54,216 nt of DNA from Firmicutes bacterium CAG:646 (GTDB lineage Bacteria > Bacillota > Clostridia > Lachnospirales > Lachnospiraceae): NCBI GenBank assembly GCA_000432335.1, contig HF995346.1, positions 1-54,216 on the forward strand. Direction: 5' to 3'. A model generated the notes under the pieces. That model was not told where the DNA came from, did not search any database, and saw only the letters and a program-made list of their open reading frames with translations. The position numbers and the translations under genes are program-made. Positions 1-8,816 of the stretch are shown here, in pieces. The first letter of the stretch is position 1. Each line of letters opens with the position of its first letter.

Positions 1-108
1 AAAATCAAAAAATTGATATTCTAAAAATTTTATTTTTTAATATCTGTAGGGATTCTTTGCGGTTTTACAGGTTTTCACATAATCTATTTGAAGTAGCACA
101 ATAGGTAA

Positions 109-342
109 ATTTATTATCCTGATTTTACTCTGCGACATCCCGATACCGGAAACTTCTTTTATTGGGAACATTTTGGATTGATGGACAATCCTGCTTATGC
201 TGAAAAAGCCTTTGATAAAATAGGAACTTACATAACACATGGAATCTTTCCTTTTGCAAATCTCCTTATGACTTTTGAATCCAAAGAAAATCCTCTGGAC
301 ATTGAGCAGGTAGAAGCACTGATTCAATACTACTTTACCTGA
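109..342 (+). pseudogene. C-terminal remnant of a PD-(D/E)XK-like hypothetical protein
   Basis: An open frame with no start codon runs from just after two in-frame stops (94-96 and 106-108) to TGA at 342. It encodes about 77 residues containing YYPDFTLRHPDTG, then FYWEHFGLMDNP, then a tail ending in QYYFT. This matches my memory of the C-terminus of a conserved roughly 250-residue Lachnospiraceae protein of unknown function, in which PDFT...WEHFG resembles a nuclease core. The N-terminal two thirds are absent and I find no homologous frame upstream inside the window. It lies directly behind the terminator repeat of the first ABC cassette, on the opposite strand. I read it as a decayed gene fragment; the family assignment is from memory. 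Confidence 0.6.
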
Positions 343-348
343 TTTTCT

Positions 349-409
349 TATACAAAAAACCTCATCAAATACACAAACATCCTTTTCTTTGCCTATCTGA
401 TGAGATTCT
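349..409 (-). terminator. Terminator repeat copy R1 behind ABC cassette 1
   Basis: A 60-bp sequence nearly identical to 4689-4748. Read on the minus strand it forms a hairpin whose arms are AATCTCAT (one mismatch) and ATGAGGTTTT, with a loop of about 30 nt, followed by a T-run. It sits 8 bp downstream of the stop of the ATPase gene at 417, as expected for a Rho-independent terminator. The high similarity to the second copy, in the same position behind the second cassette, indicates that the terminator was duplicated with the genes. Confidence 0.6.
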
Positions 410-416
410 AGAGTTC

Positions 417-1058
417 TTAACATATTTTTTCTATTACGCCATCATCCATCTCATAGACATGATCACACAAGATTTCCACATCCTGCGGGTTATGTGTTGC
501 CATTAAAATGCTGTTTCCTGCTTTCTTATACTCTAAAAAAATTTCTCTCATTTGCGATACTCCTTTTTTATCCAATCCATTCATAGGTTCATCTAAAATC
601 AAAATGGTCTGCTTTTCCATAATTGTCTGCGCTATTGCGAGACGCTGTTTCATTCCAAGTGAATAATTTTTTACTTTTTTATTTTTCACTTCCCCAAGAC
701 CTACCATCTCAAGAATATCTTTAACTTCTTTTTTTCCTATCTTATGGCTTAAATCCGCTAAAAATTTCAAGTTCCAATATCCTGAAAAATTCTCCAAAAA
801 TGCTGGATTTTCAATAAGAACTCCAAGATTTTTTATAACCTCCGGTTTTTTCACTGTATTTTCTCCTAAAACGCGAATTTCTCCACTATCTTCCAAAAAT
901 ATTTTGCAAATACATTTTAATAAAACTGTTTTTCCAGATCCATTTCTTCCTATAATACCGCAAATTTCCCCTTTATTTACAGTCAAATTTATATTTTTTA
1001 ACACTGCATGATCTTTAAAGTTTTTATTAACACCAATTACCTCTATCACCGAATTCAT
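417..1058 (-). CDS. ABC transporter ATP-binding protein, cassette 1
   Basis: A 214-residue ATPase of the bacitracin/lantibiotic-export type. Walker A is GRNGSGKT (residues 37-44), the signature is YSLGMKQRLAIAQ and Walker B is ILILDEPMNG. I take the ATG at 1058 as start because GGGGAGAG and AGGAAT lie just upstream; an in-frame TTG at 1085 would add nine residues. It is the last gene of cassette 1, overlapping in spacing with two membrane proteins (1078-1917, 1910-2680) that would form its channel. The neighbouring ATPase at 4776-5387 is a close paralogue. The substrate is unknown; a peptide or a self-immunity role is the usual one for this architecture, which is inference. Confidence 0.9.
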   Translation of the reverse strand: MNSVIEVIGVNKNFKDHAVLKNINLTVNKGEICGIIGRNGSGKTVLLKCICKIFLEDSGEIRVLGENTVKKPEVIKNLGVLIENPAFLENFSGYWNLKFLADLSHKIGKKEVKDILEMVGLGEVKNKKVKNYSLGMKQRLAIAQTIMEKQTILILDEPMNGLDKKGVSQMREIFLEYKKAGNSILMATHNPQDVEILCDHVYEMDDGVIEKIC

Positions 1059-1077
1059 ATTCCTATACTCTCCCCTT

Positions 1078-1917
1078 TTATACAAGATCTTTTTTTCGTC
1101 CCATTATAAAAATCAAACTAATCAGAATAATATTAATTAAAATAAGCCCTATCCCCCCCTGATACAAAGTTGGATGCATTCCATCTATCTCCTGATGCAT
1201 CCAATTTAGATTCGCCCATGCTGTCGGAAAAATCCAAAAAACCCATTCTGGAAAACTACTGATTCGTATCGTAAATAAGATCATGATTGAAACAACCACA
1301 ACTCCTGTTTTTCTTCCAAAATATAGATTTAAGAAAAAGAACAGGAACCCTATAAATGAAATCACAAAAAAGCCTAAAATAAACTGCACAATCATTGCCT
1401 CCAAAGGTGAATATCTGCTAATAATGTAATAAGGAACTGTAAGATTCATATTAAACTCCATTGCTGCATCTGTTTGTGCTATTGTATTCCACAGACTTCC
1501 CCAAGTGTTTGCAAACTGCAAATCCGGCGCTAATACCAATATACTAATTATCAAAACACCCACAAGATAAACAAAAGACGCAAAAAGAACATAATATATT
1601 TGCCCTAAAAACCACCCAGGCCTTCCAACTCGAACCAAAACAATAATTTGATCCTCACTCCAGAAAGGTGCCTCAACAAATAATATCGCACATCCGACCA
1701 AAATAAAAAATCCCATATATGAATCCGAAAAAAGAAACGGAAATAAATATGGCGTTGCATCTACACCTGTAGCTCCTATCATTGTATGTATAGGAAGCAC
1801 TCTGGAAAAAGCAAAAATTCCTAGACAAATCATCGTCATATAAACTTCTGGTTTTTTTATCCATTTGCGTAGTTGCATAAAACTGATAGATACAGGAACA
1901 AAAAACATCCTATTCAT
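1078..1917 (-). CDS. ABC transporter membrane protein, cassette 1 (first type)
   Basis: A 279-residue polytopic protein with about six hydrophobic segments, including long ones near residues 68-85, 108-130, 175-200 and 255-272. It has exactly the same length as, and clear resemblance to, the protein at 5403-6242: both share TPYLFPF/TPFLFPF, an EAPF/DAPF motif, GQIYYV/GQIFYI and a late WVFWIFP/WMMYFVP segment. I recognise no enzymatic motif. It overlaps the upstream membrane gene by 8 bp, so the two are translationally coupled and are presumably subunits of one transporter with the ATPase at 417-1058. It resembles DUF2705-like permeases found beside bacteriocin systems, but that family name is a guess. 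Confidence 0.8.
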   Translation of the reverse strand: MNRMFFVPVSISFMQLRKWIKKPEVYMTMICLGIFAFSRVLPIHTMIGATGVDATPYLFPFLFSDSYMGFFILVGCAILFVEAPFWSEDQIIVLVRVGRPGWFLGQIYYVLFASFVYLVGVLIISILVLAPDLQFANTWGSLWNTIAQTDAAMEFNMNLTVPYYIISRYSPLEAMIVQFILGFFVISFIGFLFFFLNLYFGRKTGVVVVSIMILFTIRISSFPEWVFWIFPTAWANLNWMHQEIDGMHPTLYQGGIGLILINIILISLIFIMGRKKDLV

Positions 1918-2680
1918 TTTGATATCTCTCTTTCACTTTATACATAAACAAAATTGCCGATAATCCCATCCAAAACAAAATATTAAAAATCAATTTTATC
2001 AAAAAAACTTCCAGGGTTTTAGATCCTCCTACTAAGAGCAAAAAAACATTATCCCAGTCAAATATCCCTGGTAATTTCAATACATAGGTCGCTAAGGTTA
2101 TATTTACAAAGAATATTAATATAGGCATACACAATACCGTAAATTTATGCGGAAGCCATGCTGAAACAGCCATCGTAATACTACACACCAACGCGGATAA
2201 TACTGCATTCAAAAGACATTGAAGTAATGCCACTAAAATATAGTGTTCTATTGTCCAAGATCCCAAAAACATCGCTTCTGACATCCATCGAAGTACATTT
2301 TCCTCTGGTGCCGGCATGATACACATTAACACTCCCAAATATCCTGTAATCCCTAACATACAAGCTCCAAAAGTCACTGTTGCAGCTGAACCAATTTGTC
2401 CCAAAACATAGCAACGTATTCCCTTTTTTTGAATAATTTTCCTATAATACTTTTTCTCATATTCTTCACAAAATCCCATTCCACCTGAAAAACAAGAAAA
2501 TACCAACATAAGATGCATTGTTGTTGTAGTTCCCTGAATCATCATAAATTTAGAAAACCAATCGTCTGCTGGCAGTGGCTTTGTCATGCCCATACACCAT
2601 GATAAAAAAACCAAAATAGTAGCAATTATAAACCTTCCCGAAAGCAAACTTTTACGGATTCCCATCCAATAGCACTCCAT
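1910..2680 (-). CDS. ABC transporter membrane protein, cassette 1 (second type)
   Basis: A 256-residue membrane protein with six predicted segments: one near residues 15-32, a pair flanking the charged EEYEKKYYRKIIQKKG loop at about 74-90, and a C-terminal pair. The short loop of the pattern EE-x3-K-x2-RK is shared with the paralogue at 6239-7012 (EEKENHFLRYSILRTG), an ABC-2-like feature. The ATG at 2680 is preceded by AAAGGA. It forms the second half of a heterodimeric permease with the protein at 1078-1917, with which it overlaps by 8 bp. Substrate unknown. Confidence 0.8.
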   Translation of the reverse strand: MECYWMGIRKSLLSGRFIIATILVFLSWCMGMTKPLPADDWFSKFMMIQGTTTTMHLMLVFSCFSGGMGFCEEYEKKYYRKIIQKKGIRCYVLGQIGSAATVTFGACMLGITGYLGVLMCIMPAPEENVLRWMSEAMFLGSWTIEHYILVALLQCLLNAVLSALVCSITMAVSAWLPHKFTVLCMPILIFFVNITLATYVLKLPGIFDWDNVFLLLVGGSKTLEVFLIKLIFNILFWMGLSAILFMYKVKERYQNE

Positions 2681-2695
2681 ACAGCTTTTATCCTT

Positions 2696-3712
2696 TCATT
2701 CTACTATGATTTCCTCTCCTGTACACGCATCAACAAATATCTTCATTTCTGGATTTTTCTTTGCTGTCTTAATAGAAAATGCATATATAGGACTTAATTG
2801 AACCTCATTTTGATTGCGGTAGTTTTCTTTTTGATAATAGCACAAGTCACAACTAGAAATATATATTTTTTCTTCCGAAATAATATCTGTATATTTTCTT
2901 TCTATTACATCCTGCGCCTTTGAAGGATCAACCAATTTAACTATTTCATCTGGGGTATATTGACAAACATAAGCTACACTTATCATTTCCACGCCCTCTT
3001 TACTGACCAATGCACTCACATAAGGTTCAGCGCCCATATACGTATCTTCTTTTCGAAAAATATCCAAATCATCTTTCGTTGGCTGCAGAAAAAAGCGATA
3101 AAATTCTCCCTGCGCAATCGTAGCACCTTTTGCACTTTCATCTCCCGCTTCTATAAATCTTTGATTTGCTTTTTCCATTGATTCTGTATCCATAGCATAT
3201 GCTACATATTTTTCCGGAAAAGTATATCCCACTGCTGCTCCAAATGCCTGTATTTTTTCAAAGGCTTCCTCCCGGGAAAAGCCCTTAAATTCCCGGGAGG
3301 TAGAGAATAAGTCACCAGTGTAAAACTCGCTTGAAGCCAGTTGCAAAAAGTCTGCTGAATTTACATAATCTAATGTATAAAAAAAGAACTGGTCATTTGC
3401 CACAGATAACATTTTCTCATCTTGAAATCTCTTTTCCACATAGTTCTCCTCTTCATAACTATCAATAAGATTTTCCAATTTTAAAAACTGCTCTGCTGGC
3501 TCTATCCACTGAAAATAGTCAACACTCTCGCCTGTATATGTAATTATTTCCTGTCCCAAAGGTAGTTGTGGCAAAGAATATCCATTTTCGTACACAATTT
3601 GCATAGTAGGCACCTCAGATTTTTCTTCTCCTTGCTCTGCATCTGACGTTCCACATCCTGTACATAATATTAATAATACTATTAAAATAGCTGATGACAT
3701 TTTTCTCTTCAT
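2696..3712 (-). CDS. Lipoprotein of ABC cassette 1
   Basis: A 338-residue exported lipoprotein. The N-terminus has a basic start, a hydrophobic stretch and a Cys preceded by LCTG (about residue 20), then a charged Glu/Ser-rich linker. The body has the pattern FSREEAF..I..FG...GY followed by YAMDTESME, which also occurs in the cassette 2 lipoprotein at 7037-8164 (SQDEAW...VMDHVTMEQ), so the two are paralogues. No catalytic motif is visible. It stands 15 bp upstream of the first permease gene in the direction of transcription and is probably an extracellular partner of the transporter, for example in substrate capture or signal sensing. Function unknown. Confidence 0.75.
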   Translation of the reverse strand: MKRKMSSAILIVLLILCTGCGTSDAEQGEEKSEVPTMQIVYENGYSLPQLPLGQEIITYTGESVDYFQWIEPAEQFLKLENLIDSYEEENYVEKRFQDEKMLSVANDQFFFYTLDYVNSADFLQLASSEFYTGDLFSTSREFKGFSREEAFEKIQAFGAAVGYTFPEKYVAYAMDTESMEKANQRFIEAGDESAKGATIAQGEFYRFFLQPTKDDLDIFRKEDTYMGAEPYVSALVSKEGVEMISVAYVCQYTPDEIVKLVDPSKAQDVIERKYTDIISEEKIYISSCDLCYYQKENYRNQNEVQLSPIYAFSIKTAKKNPEMKIFVDACTGEEIIVE

Positions 3713-3815
3713 TCTAGTTCCTCTTATCCAATTTCTAATTTTGCTTCATTTATAGAAACTTCCCTTTTGGTAAATTTCAGATAACATTTTTTCTTGCTCG
3801 TAATTTTTCCCAACA

Positions 3816-4565
3816 TCACTTTTCCATATCTGCCATATACTGATTAAATCCATCGATAAACAAAACATTTTGCTTCTTATATTTCTCACTATTCCGAAAC
3901 AGTACGGCTTTCACCAGAGGATCCTGCTTTACTGCTTCCCAACCATTTTCTTCTATACTCCATATATATGTATTAGAGGTAAGTCCCCAGGAGCGGTAAG
4001 CTTCTTCTGGATTTCCTGCATCTTTCAATGCGTCTTTCACCGTCTCTTCCGTGCCCCACAATTCAGTCCCATCGTCTCCCACTACTTTTTCCAAATTAGG
4101 TAATTCTTCTACATAAGTCCTTCCTTCCCATATATCTCCCCAATACGAAAATCCCGGCAGGGAGCAATACCTTTCACTCTTCTTTTCTCCAAAAGCTTTT
4201 GTCAGCTTTTTCGCCGCCACATCCACCTCTTTCTCAGAAGGAAATTCTGCATAGATTAAAATCAACTCTGCCTTTTCCCGCTCTTCTCCCATAAACTGAA
4301 GAAATACTCTCGAAGCATTTGTTCCCAGAAGTTCTACATCTTCCAATTCCATGGAATATCCGACTACACGCTCCTCTTCATAATACGGCTCGATCTGCTC
4401 CTTCATCTGATTTTTTTCCATTTCCCATCCAAAATTCTCCTTCACCTCTGAAAAAGTAGTTCCAAAAGCCTCTCGCACAAGTTCTGGAGATTTAGACGCT
4501 TTAGAACCACCACAACCGCCTAAAAAAACTGTTAAAACTAAAATACCCGCCAAAATTTTCTTCAT
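3816..4565 (-). CDS. Putative lipoprotein, first gene of ABC cassette 1
   Basis: A 249-residue lipoprotein with a clear lipobox (VFLGGC, about residue 18) after a short basic N-terminus. I start it at the ATG at 4565, 6 nt behind CAGGTGA; an in-frame GTG at 4574 is the alternative. The mature part is acidic, with an NFGWEMEKNQMKEQ stretch and repeated FGEKKS/AFGTTF segments suggesting an alpha/beta fold, but I recognise no family. It has no counterpart in cassette 2 and is separated from the next lipoprotein gene by 103 bp, so it may be a cassette 1 addition. Likely surface-exposed; function unknown. Confidence 0.7.
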   Translation of the reverse strand: MKKILAGILVLTVFLGGCGGSKASKSPELVREAFGTTFSEVKENFGWEMEKNQMKEQIEPYYEEERVVGYSMELEDVELLGTNASRVFLQFMGEEREKAELILIYAEFPSEKEVDVAAKKLTKAFGEKKSERYCSLPGFSYWGDIWEGRTYVEELPNLEKVVGDDGTELWGTEETVKDALKDAGNPEEAYRSWGLTSNTYIWSIEENGWEAVKQDPLVKAVLFRNSEKYKKQNVLFIDGFNQYMADMEK

Positions 4566-4688
4566 AATATTCACCTGCTTTCCGTTATTTATTTTGTATT
4601 TATTGTTATTTTATCATTGTTTTCTTTTTATTTCTATTGATTTTCATAAAAATACAGAATATCACCTTTAAAATTTACTTGCTTTTTT

Positions 4689-4748
4689 TATACAAAAACC
4701 TCATCAAATACACAAATATCCTTTTATTTGCCTATCTCATGAGGTTTC
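4689..4748 (-). terminator. Terminator repeat copy R2 behind ABC cassette 2
   Basis: Near-identical to 349-409 (roughly 90 % by eye over 60 bp). On the minus strand it has a perfect 9-bp stem AAACCTCAT/ATGAGGTTT, a loop of about 30 nt and a following TTTT. It lies 28 bp past the stop of the cassette 2 ATPase and separates the two cassettes. The remaining 120 bp up to the start of the cassette 1 lipoprotein are AT-rich and should contain the cassette 1 promoter, but I cannot pick out convincing -35/-10 boxes. Confidence 0.65.
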
Positions 4749-4775
4749 TACTTGTTATCTGTCTTTTCCCATACT

Positions 4776-5387
4776 TCAAGAAAATTCTTTTAATTTCCCC
4801 GCATCTATTTCATATACATGATCACAAAGGGTTTCTATATCCTCTCGGTTATGGCTTGCCAATAAAATCGTAATCCCTTTTTCCCTTAATCGAATAAATA
4901 ACTCTCTCATTTCACGCACACCTTGATTATCCAGTCCATTCATGGGTTCATCCAAAATGAGAATCTGTTGATATTCCATAATTGCCTGCGCAATCCCCAA
5001 CCTCTGGCGCATTCCCATAGAATATTTCCCCACCTTTTTATTCACTGCATTTCCCAGTCCAACCAGATTCATAACCTCCACAATATCCATATGCTCTTTA
5101 TCCGATAGCGCTGCTAAAAGCTCCAGATTCCTTTTTCCGCTATATTGACGTAAAAAACCCGGTTCCTCTATGATTACGCCTAATTGTGTCCGATCTACCT
5201 GGATTGTCCCCGTATCATTATTCAAAAGACCGCAAATACATTTAAATAATACCGTTTTCCCAGAACCATTTCTTCCGATAATCCCATAAATCTTTCCCCG
5301 CTCTACCTCCAAAGAAACATCATTCAACACCGTTTCTGTTCCAAATTTTTTTTCGATATGTGCTACAGAAATTACAATTTCTCCCAT
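4776..5387 (-). CDS. ABC transporter ATP-binding protein, cassette 2
   Basis: A 203-residue ATPase with Walker A GRNGSGKT (38-45), signature YSMGMRQRLGIAQ and Walker B ILILDEPMNG, ending shortly after the switch-His segment (LLASHNREDIETL). It is paralogous to the ATPase at 417-1058, with near-identical motifs and C-terminus. AAGGAAGGGG precedes the ATG at 5387. It is the last gene of cassette 2, 15 bp behind the permease gene. It is short for an ABC ATPase because it lacks a C-terminal extension, not because it is truncated. Confidence 0.9.
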   Translation of the reverse strand: MGEIVISVAHIEKKFGTETVLNDVSLEVERGKIYGIIGRNGSGKTVLFKCICGLLNNDTGTIQVDRTQLGVIIEEPGFLRQYSGKRNLELLAALSDKEHMDIVEVMNLVGLGNAVNKKVGKYSMGMRQRLGIAQAIMEYQQILILDEPMNGLDNQGVREMRELFIRLREKGITILLASHNREDIETLCDHVYEIDAGKLKEFS

Positions 5388-5402
5388 GACCGTCCCCTTC
5401 CT

Positions 5403-6242
5403 TTATCCTTTAGCAATATCCGTTTTCATTGTTTTCCATCCAGCCAATATTCCCCAAAAAATACTTCCTATAGACAAAAATACCGCTGCATTGCCTATAG
5501 AAATTCCATGAGCAGCATAGCGAGAAAGATTTCCAATATCTGCCCATCCACTGGGCACAAAATACATCATCCATTGAGGCATATATTGAACTCTTGTAAC
5601 AAGTAAAATAGATGCCATTACGATTGATAAACTTAAAATCTTTCCCAAATACATATTCAAAAACCACATACACATTCCATAGAAAATACAAATCAGACAG
5701 CTCATTCCAAAAACAAGCAAGGTAGCCCGTAAAGGCTGATAATTCATAACTATTTCAGGACTTATATAGAAAGAAAATCCCAATTCCGAAGCTTTGTCCG
5801 TCAACGCCAGCGTAGTCCACACCCTGCCCCATTCATTTTGAAAAGTAATTTTTGTCGAAAGCATCAGGATACTAATAATCCCCCAACAGATCATATACCC
5901 AACACTGACCGCAACGATATAAAATATCTGTCCAACCACCCATCTTAATCTTCCACATCGTATCATTACAAAAAGTTTTTCCTTATCATAAAAAGGGGCA
6001 TCCACAAAGAACAATAAAATTCCCGCAAAAATCAACGCTGCACAAAATCTTCCGTTCAGAAAAAAAGGAAATAAAAACGGAGTAACTTTTTCTCCTGTTT
6101 CTACCAGGAATTCATACAGGGGATCCAAAAAACTTTTCATAAAGATAAATAAACAAATAGGAACCGTATAAATTTTATAATTTTTCGATAATATGCGTAA
6201 TTGATACAAGCATACTTTCAAACCATACTGTATTGTTTTCAT
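5403..6242 (-). CDS. ABC transporter membrane protein, cassette 2 (first type)
   Basis: A 279-residue, six-segment membrane protein, paralogue of 1078-1917 with equal length and colinear motifs (TPFLFPF, VDAPFYDKEK, GQIFYI, YFVPSGWADIG). Its ATG at 6242 overlaps the stop of the preceding membrane gene by 4 bp (ATGA), showing translational coupling. With its partner at 6239-7012 it should form the channel for the ATPase at 4776-5387. No substrate can be deduced from sequence. Confidence 0.8.
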   Translation of the reverse strand: MKTIQYGLKVCLYQLRILSKNYKIYTVPICLFIFMKSFLDPLYEFLVETGEKVTPFLFPFFLNGRFCAALIFAGILLFFVDAPFYDKEKLFVMIRCGRLRWVVGQIFYIVAVSVGYMICWGIISILMLSTKITFQNEWGRVWTTLALTDKASELGFSFYISPEIVMNYQPLRATLLVFGMSCLICIFYGMCMWFLNMYLGKILSLSIVMASILLVTRVQYMPQWMMYFVPSGWADIGNLSRYAAHGISIGNAAVFLSIGSIFWGILAGWKTMKTDIAKG

Positions 6243-7012
6243 TGAAATTCCCCCTTCACTTTACGATACATAAGTATTCCGCCAAAACTTCCCAAACATA
6301 TCGTTGCAAAACAAGCGTAAGAGAAAAAAATCACCGGATCTTTTGTATAACAATGCATACATTCATATACACTCTCTATACATAGCATCGGATAATTCTG
6401 GAAAAATCCTGCAAAAATATAATAAAAACAATAATATAGCAAAAATGGAATCATATATATCCCAAGAGATTGATGGATGTACGTGGAAAATGTCATAGAT
6501 AATACGCACATCACTCCACATAATACTCCATACAACACCGTTTGAATTGCCACAACAAGCCCCGTATGCTTTATCATCAAATCACTGAGGCAACTCATAG
6601 GCGCAAAATTTTCAATGGTAAAACTCTCCTGAGCCACAAACGGAATCAGGCACATCTCTTTCAGTAAAAACACTAATGTTCCCAGAACACAGATAGAAAA
6701 CGCAGATAAAAAACTCACGACCAGCTTGGAACAGACATATTTTTTTACCCCTGTCCGCAAAATACTATAACGCAAAAAATGGTTCTCCTTTTCTTCCATA
6801 TGCGCAGACAAAAACGGAATGGAAGATATCAAAATCGCCATCAGATATGTAATCGAACGCCCCCATACATTGATAAAAAGATACAAGACGTCTTCTTTTT
6901 GTTCAAAACGTTTACTGTTTAGTTCCCATACCAGAAACATCAAAAAAACCGCCAACGGAAATTTCCAGTTTTTAAATGCCCTCGACAGATCAGCTTTCAG
7001 GATTGATTTCAC
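6239..7012 (-). CDS. ABC transporter membrane protein, cassette 2 (second type)
   Basis: A 257-residue membrane protein with about six hydrophobic segments, paralogue of 1910-2680. A GTG start at 7012 fits the strong GAGGAGGGAT upstream. The cytoplasmic loop HMEEKENHFLRYSILRTGVKK near residues 70-90 corresponds to the EEYEKKYY loop of the paralogue. It follows the lipoprotein gene by 24 bp and overlaps the next gene by 4 bp. Probable ABC-2-like permease half; substrate unknown. Confidence 0.78.
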   Translation of the reverse strand: MKSILKADLSRAFKNWKFPLAVFLMFLVWELNSKRFEQKEDVLYLFINVWGRSITYLMAILISSIPFLSAHMEEKENHFLRYSILRTGVKKYVCSKLVVSFLSAFSICVLGTLVFLLKEMCLIPFVAQESFTIENFAPMSCLSDLMIKHTGLVVAIQTVLYGVLCGVMCVLSMTFSTYIHQSLGIYMIPFLLYYCFYYIFAGFFQNYPMLCIESVYECMHCYTKDPVIFFSYACFATICLGSFGGILMYRKVKGEFQ

Positions 7013-7036
7013 ATAGATCCCTCCTCTGCTCTCATT

Positions 7037-8164
7037 TTATCCTATATTTTCCAACGTTTCTGCATCATAATAGTAATTCTTTATATATCCCGGATCATCT
7101 TCTCCATTTTTCACCAATACAGAACATTTCCAGACTGGAACAATTTCCGACACTCCTGTTTCATAATCCATTCCAATAACCGCCTGACAAAGCTCAATCT
7201 GCTGAAGTTCATAAGTCGTTTCCGAAATAATATCCTTTAATACATTCGCTAAACGTTCGGCTACTTTTTTTGGAGACTGGACACTGATTTCTTTTTCTTT
7301 CTTAAGCGGACAATGTCCATTAACGGTAAGAGAAATAATTCCCGTTTTATCATAAATAACCGTTACATTCTCTTCATCAATGCCTTCTCCCGTTATTTGC
7401 GGAATAACAGGATATCCTTCCCACACGAGACGCGTCTTAAAATAATAACAATCATCATCTATCGTCCACTGTTCCTTTTTCTCAAAAGATTTCACATCAT
7501 CCGCTTGATACATCTGATAGATATTATTTTCTTCCTGTTCCATCGTCACATGATCCATAACATAACAGGTATAATCATTGGAAACCTCTACACCCATTTC
7601 ATTCAGAAAAGATTTTACCTGATTCCATGCTTCATCCTGAGATATAAAATCAAGATCCTTTCTTTTTTGGTATAACTCTCCATTGTAATCGCTAAACCTT
7701 TCATCATCCATGATTGTATTCAATATATAAGTTGCCTGCTCACTAAAATAATTCAATACATTTACCGTTGAAATATAAAGTCCTGTCGTTTCCGTCAAAC
7801 TATAATTTTCCGTTTGATAATTTTCATCAAAATCCGTGGTTTCCTTATCAATAATGGGCTGCCCTTTCGTAAACATTTCCACAATGTGTTCTCTGGAATC
7901 CCACAAAGTATTTCCAGACTGAATTACTTTTACACCTTCCCCCTCTACAAAATCTTCCGGGTAAAAACACTCTGCATTTACTTTAACATTTTCACTGACA
8001 TCCAACTGAATCGTATCCGGGAATTCAGATTTTTCTTCCTTTGTACTGCCTTCTTGTGTTGCTTCATTCTGTTCTTTTGTATCAGCTGCCTTTTCCGTAC
8101 CTGATTGACATCCTGCAAGAAAGCAACAGGTTAATAAAATCGCTGCTATTTTATATATCTTCAT
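7037..8164 (-). CDS. Lipoprotein of ABC cassette 2
   Basis: A 375-residue lipoprotein with a classical lipobox (CFLAGC, about residue 19) and a low-complexity Glu/Thr/Lys linker (about residues 22-48). The body shares a colinear motif series with the cassette 1 lipoprotein at 2696-3712 (a DFISQDEAW segment, a YVMDHVTME segment and a C-terminal region on amino-acid/disulphide spacing). It is preceded by AAAGGA. It is the first gene of cassette 2 proper, separated from the DUF2712-like gene by a GC-rich hairpin, so expression of the cassette may be partly uncoupled from that gene. Function unknown; probably the extracellular part of the transporter. Confidence 0.75.
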   Translation of the reverse strand: MKIYKIAAILLTCCFLAGCQSGTEKAADTKEQNEATQEGSTKEEKSEFPDTIQLDVSENVKVNAECFYPEDFVEGEGVKVIQSGNTLWDSREHIVEMFTKGQPIIDKETTDFDENYQTENYSLTETTGLYISTVNVLNYFSEQATYILNTIMDDERFSDYNGELYQKRKDLDFISQDEAWNQVKSFLNEMGVEVSNDYTCYVMDHVTMEQEENNIYQMYQADDVKSFEKKEQWTIDDDCYYFKTRLVWEGYPVIPQITGEGIDEENVTVIYDKTGIISLTVNGHCPLKKEKEISVQSPKKVAERLANVLKDIISETTYELQQIELCQAVIGMDYETGVSEIVPVWKCSVLVKNGEDDPGYIKNYYYDAETLENIG

Positions 8165-8192
8165 ACTTTCGTCCTTTGCTGATTAATTAGCA

Positions 8193-8215
8193 GGGGGCGG
8201 TAAATTACCGCCTCC
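8193..8215 (-). terminator. GC-rich intercistronic hairpin after the DUF2712-like gene
   Basis: A near-perfect palindrome built from GGCGGTAA and TTACCGCC with extra flanking G:C pairs, standing out from AT-rich surroundings. No T-run follows on the minus strand, so it is more likely an attenuator, a partial terminator or an mRNA-stabilising stem between the small secreted protein gene and the lipoprotein gene than a complete stop. Confidence 0.45.
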
Positions 8216-8241
8216 TACACAACTATTATCTTTAAACTGAT

Positions 8242-8655
8242 TTACGGTGTCCATCTTCCACTTAAAACAGCAGTCCCAGAATAAAATTGCTCTGCTGATA
8301 ATTGATGTGTATCACCAGCTTTACGAGAAACTGTATAGCCTAATTTTTTTCTCGGTTGCGTTGATTCCCAAGACCATGGGTTTGTTAGTTCTCTTGCTGC
8401 ATATCCTGCTGGTGAAACCCACATAGATATTACCGCATTATTACTTCTTGTAAAGGAAGTTACAGTAATGTATGCCGCTTGTTCATTATCTGCTTTTGAT
8501 GCTACATACCCTGTATTAAAATGATTACTTCCATGCTTATAACTCTCGTCCATATGAAAAATAAAATCTCTCGTTTGTGCAAACACCGTTGATGTGGAGG
8601 ACATTAATGTTCCTATTGCTAAGCCTAAAACAATCTTTCTCTTTAATTTCATCAT
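8242..8655 (-). CDS. Small secreted protein, DUF2712-like
   Basis: A 137-residue protein with a Sec signal peptide: basic KLKRK, hydrophobic core and a likely cleavage after STVFAQ (about residue 27). I start it at the ATG at 8655, because AAGGAGGT lies 5 nt upstream; an in-frame ATG at 8673 lies before that site. The mature part, about 110 residues, is rich in Ser, Thr and aromatics, has no Cys and ends in SGRWTP. Its pattern (an opening FIFHMDESY, a central AAYITVTSF and a terminal GRWTP) resembles the DUF2712 family found beside ABC transporters in Firmicutes; this is recognition by eye. It lies between agrB and the ABC cassettes, so it is a candidate secreted effector or bacteriocin-like product. 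Confidence 0.7.
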   Translation of the reverse strand: MMKLKRKIVLGLAIGTLMSSTSTVFAQTRDFIFHMDESYKHGSNHFNTGYVASKADNEQAAYITVTSFTRSNNAVISMWVSPAGYAARELTNPWSWESTQPRKKLGYTVSRKAGDTHQLSAEQFYSGTAVLSGRWTP

Positions 8656-8816
8656 ATGTACCTCCTTGTTCATATCATTTACACTTTTTAACCCTTTACT
8701 GATACATCGGAATCACCCCTCTTTTCTTCAAATCTTCATTTTTTATAAAACATTGATGACAACAGCATTGTTTCCGCAAAAACTGGTAGAATTATCAACC
8801 ATCTTATATCGGCTTT

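Noticed and set aside
37..423. A 128-residue minus-strand ORF at the left end
   Set aside because: It runs antisense to the recognisable remnant at 109-342 and through the terminator repeat; it has no family features.
4640..4776. The repeat copies as a mobile element or CRISPR-like repeat
   Set aside because: Only two copies were found, both directly behind homologous ATPase genes and both able to form a terminator; duplication with the cassettes explains them.
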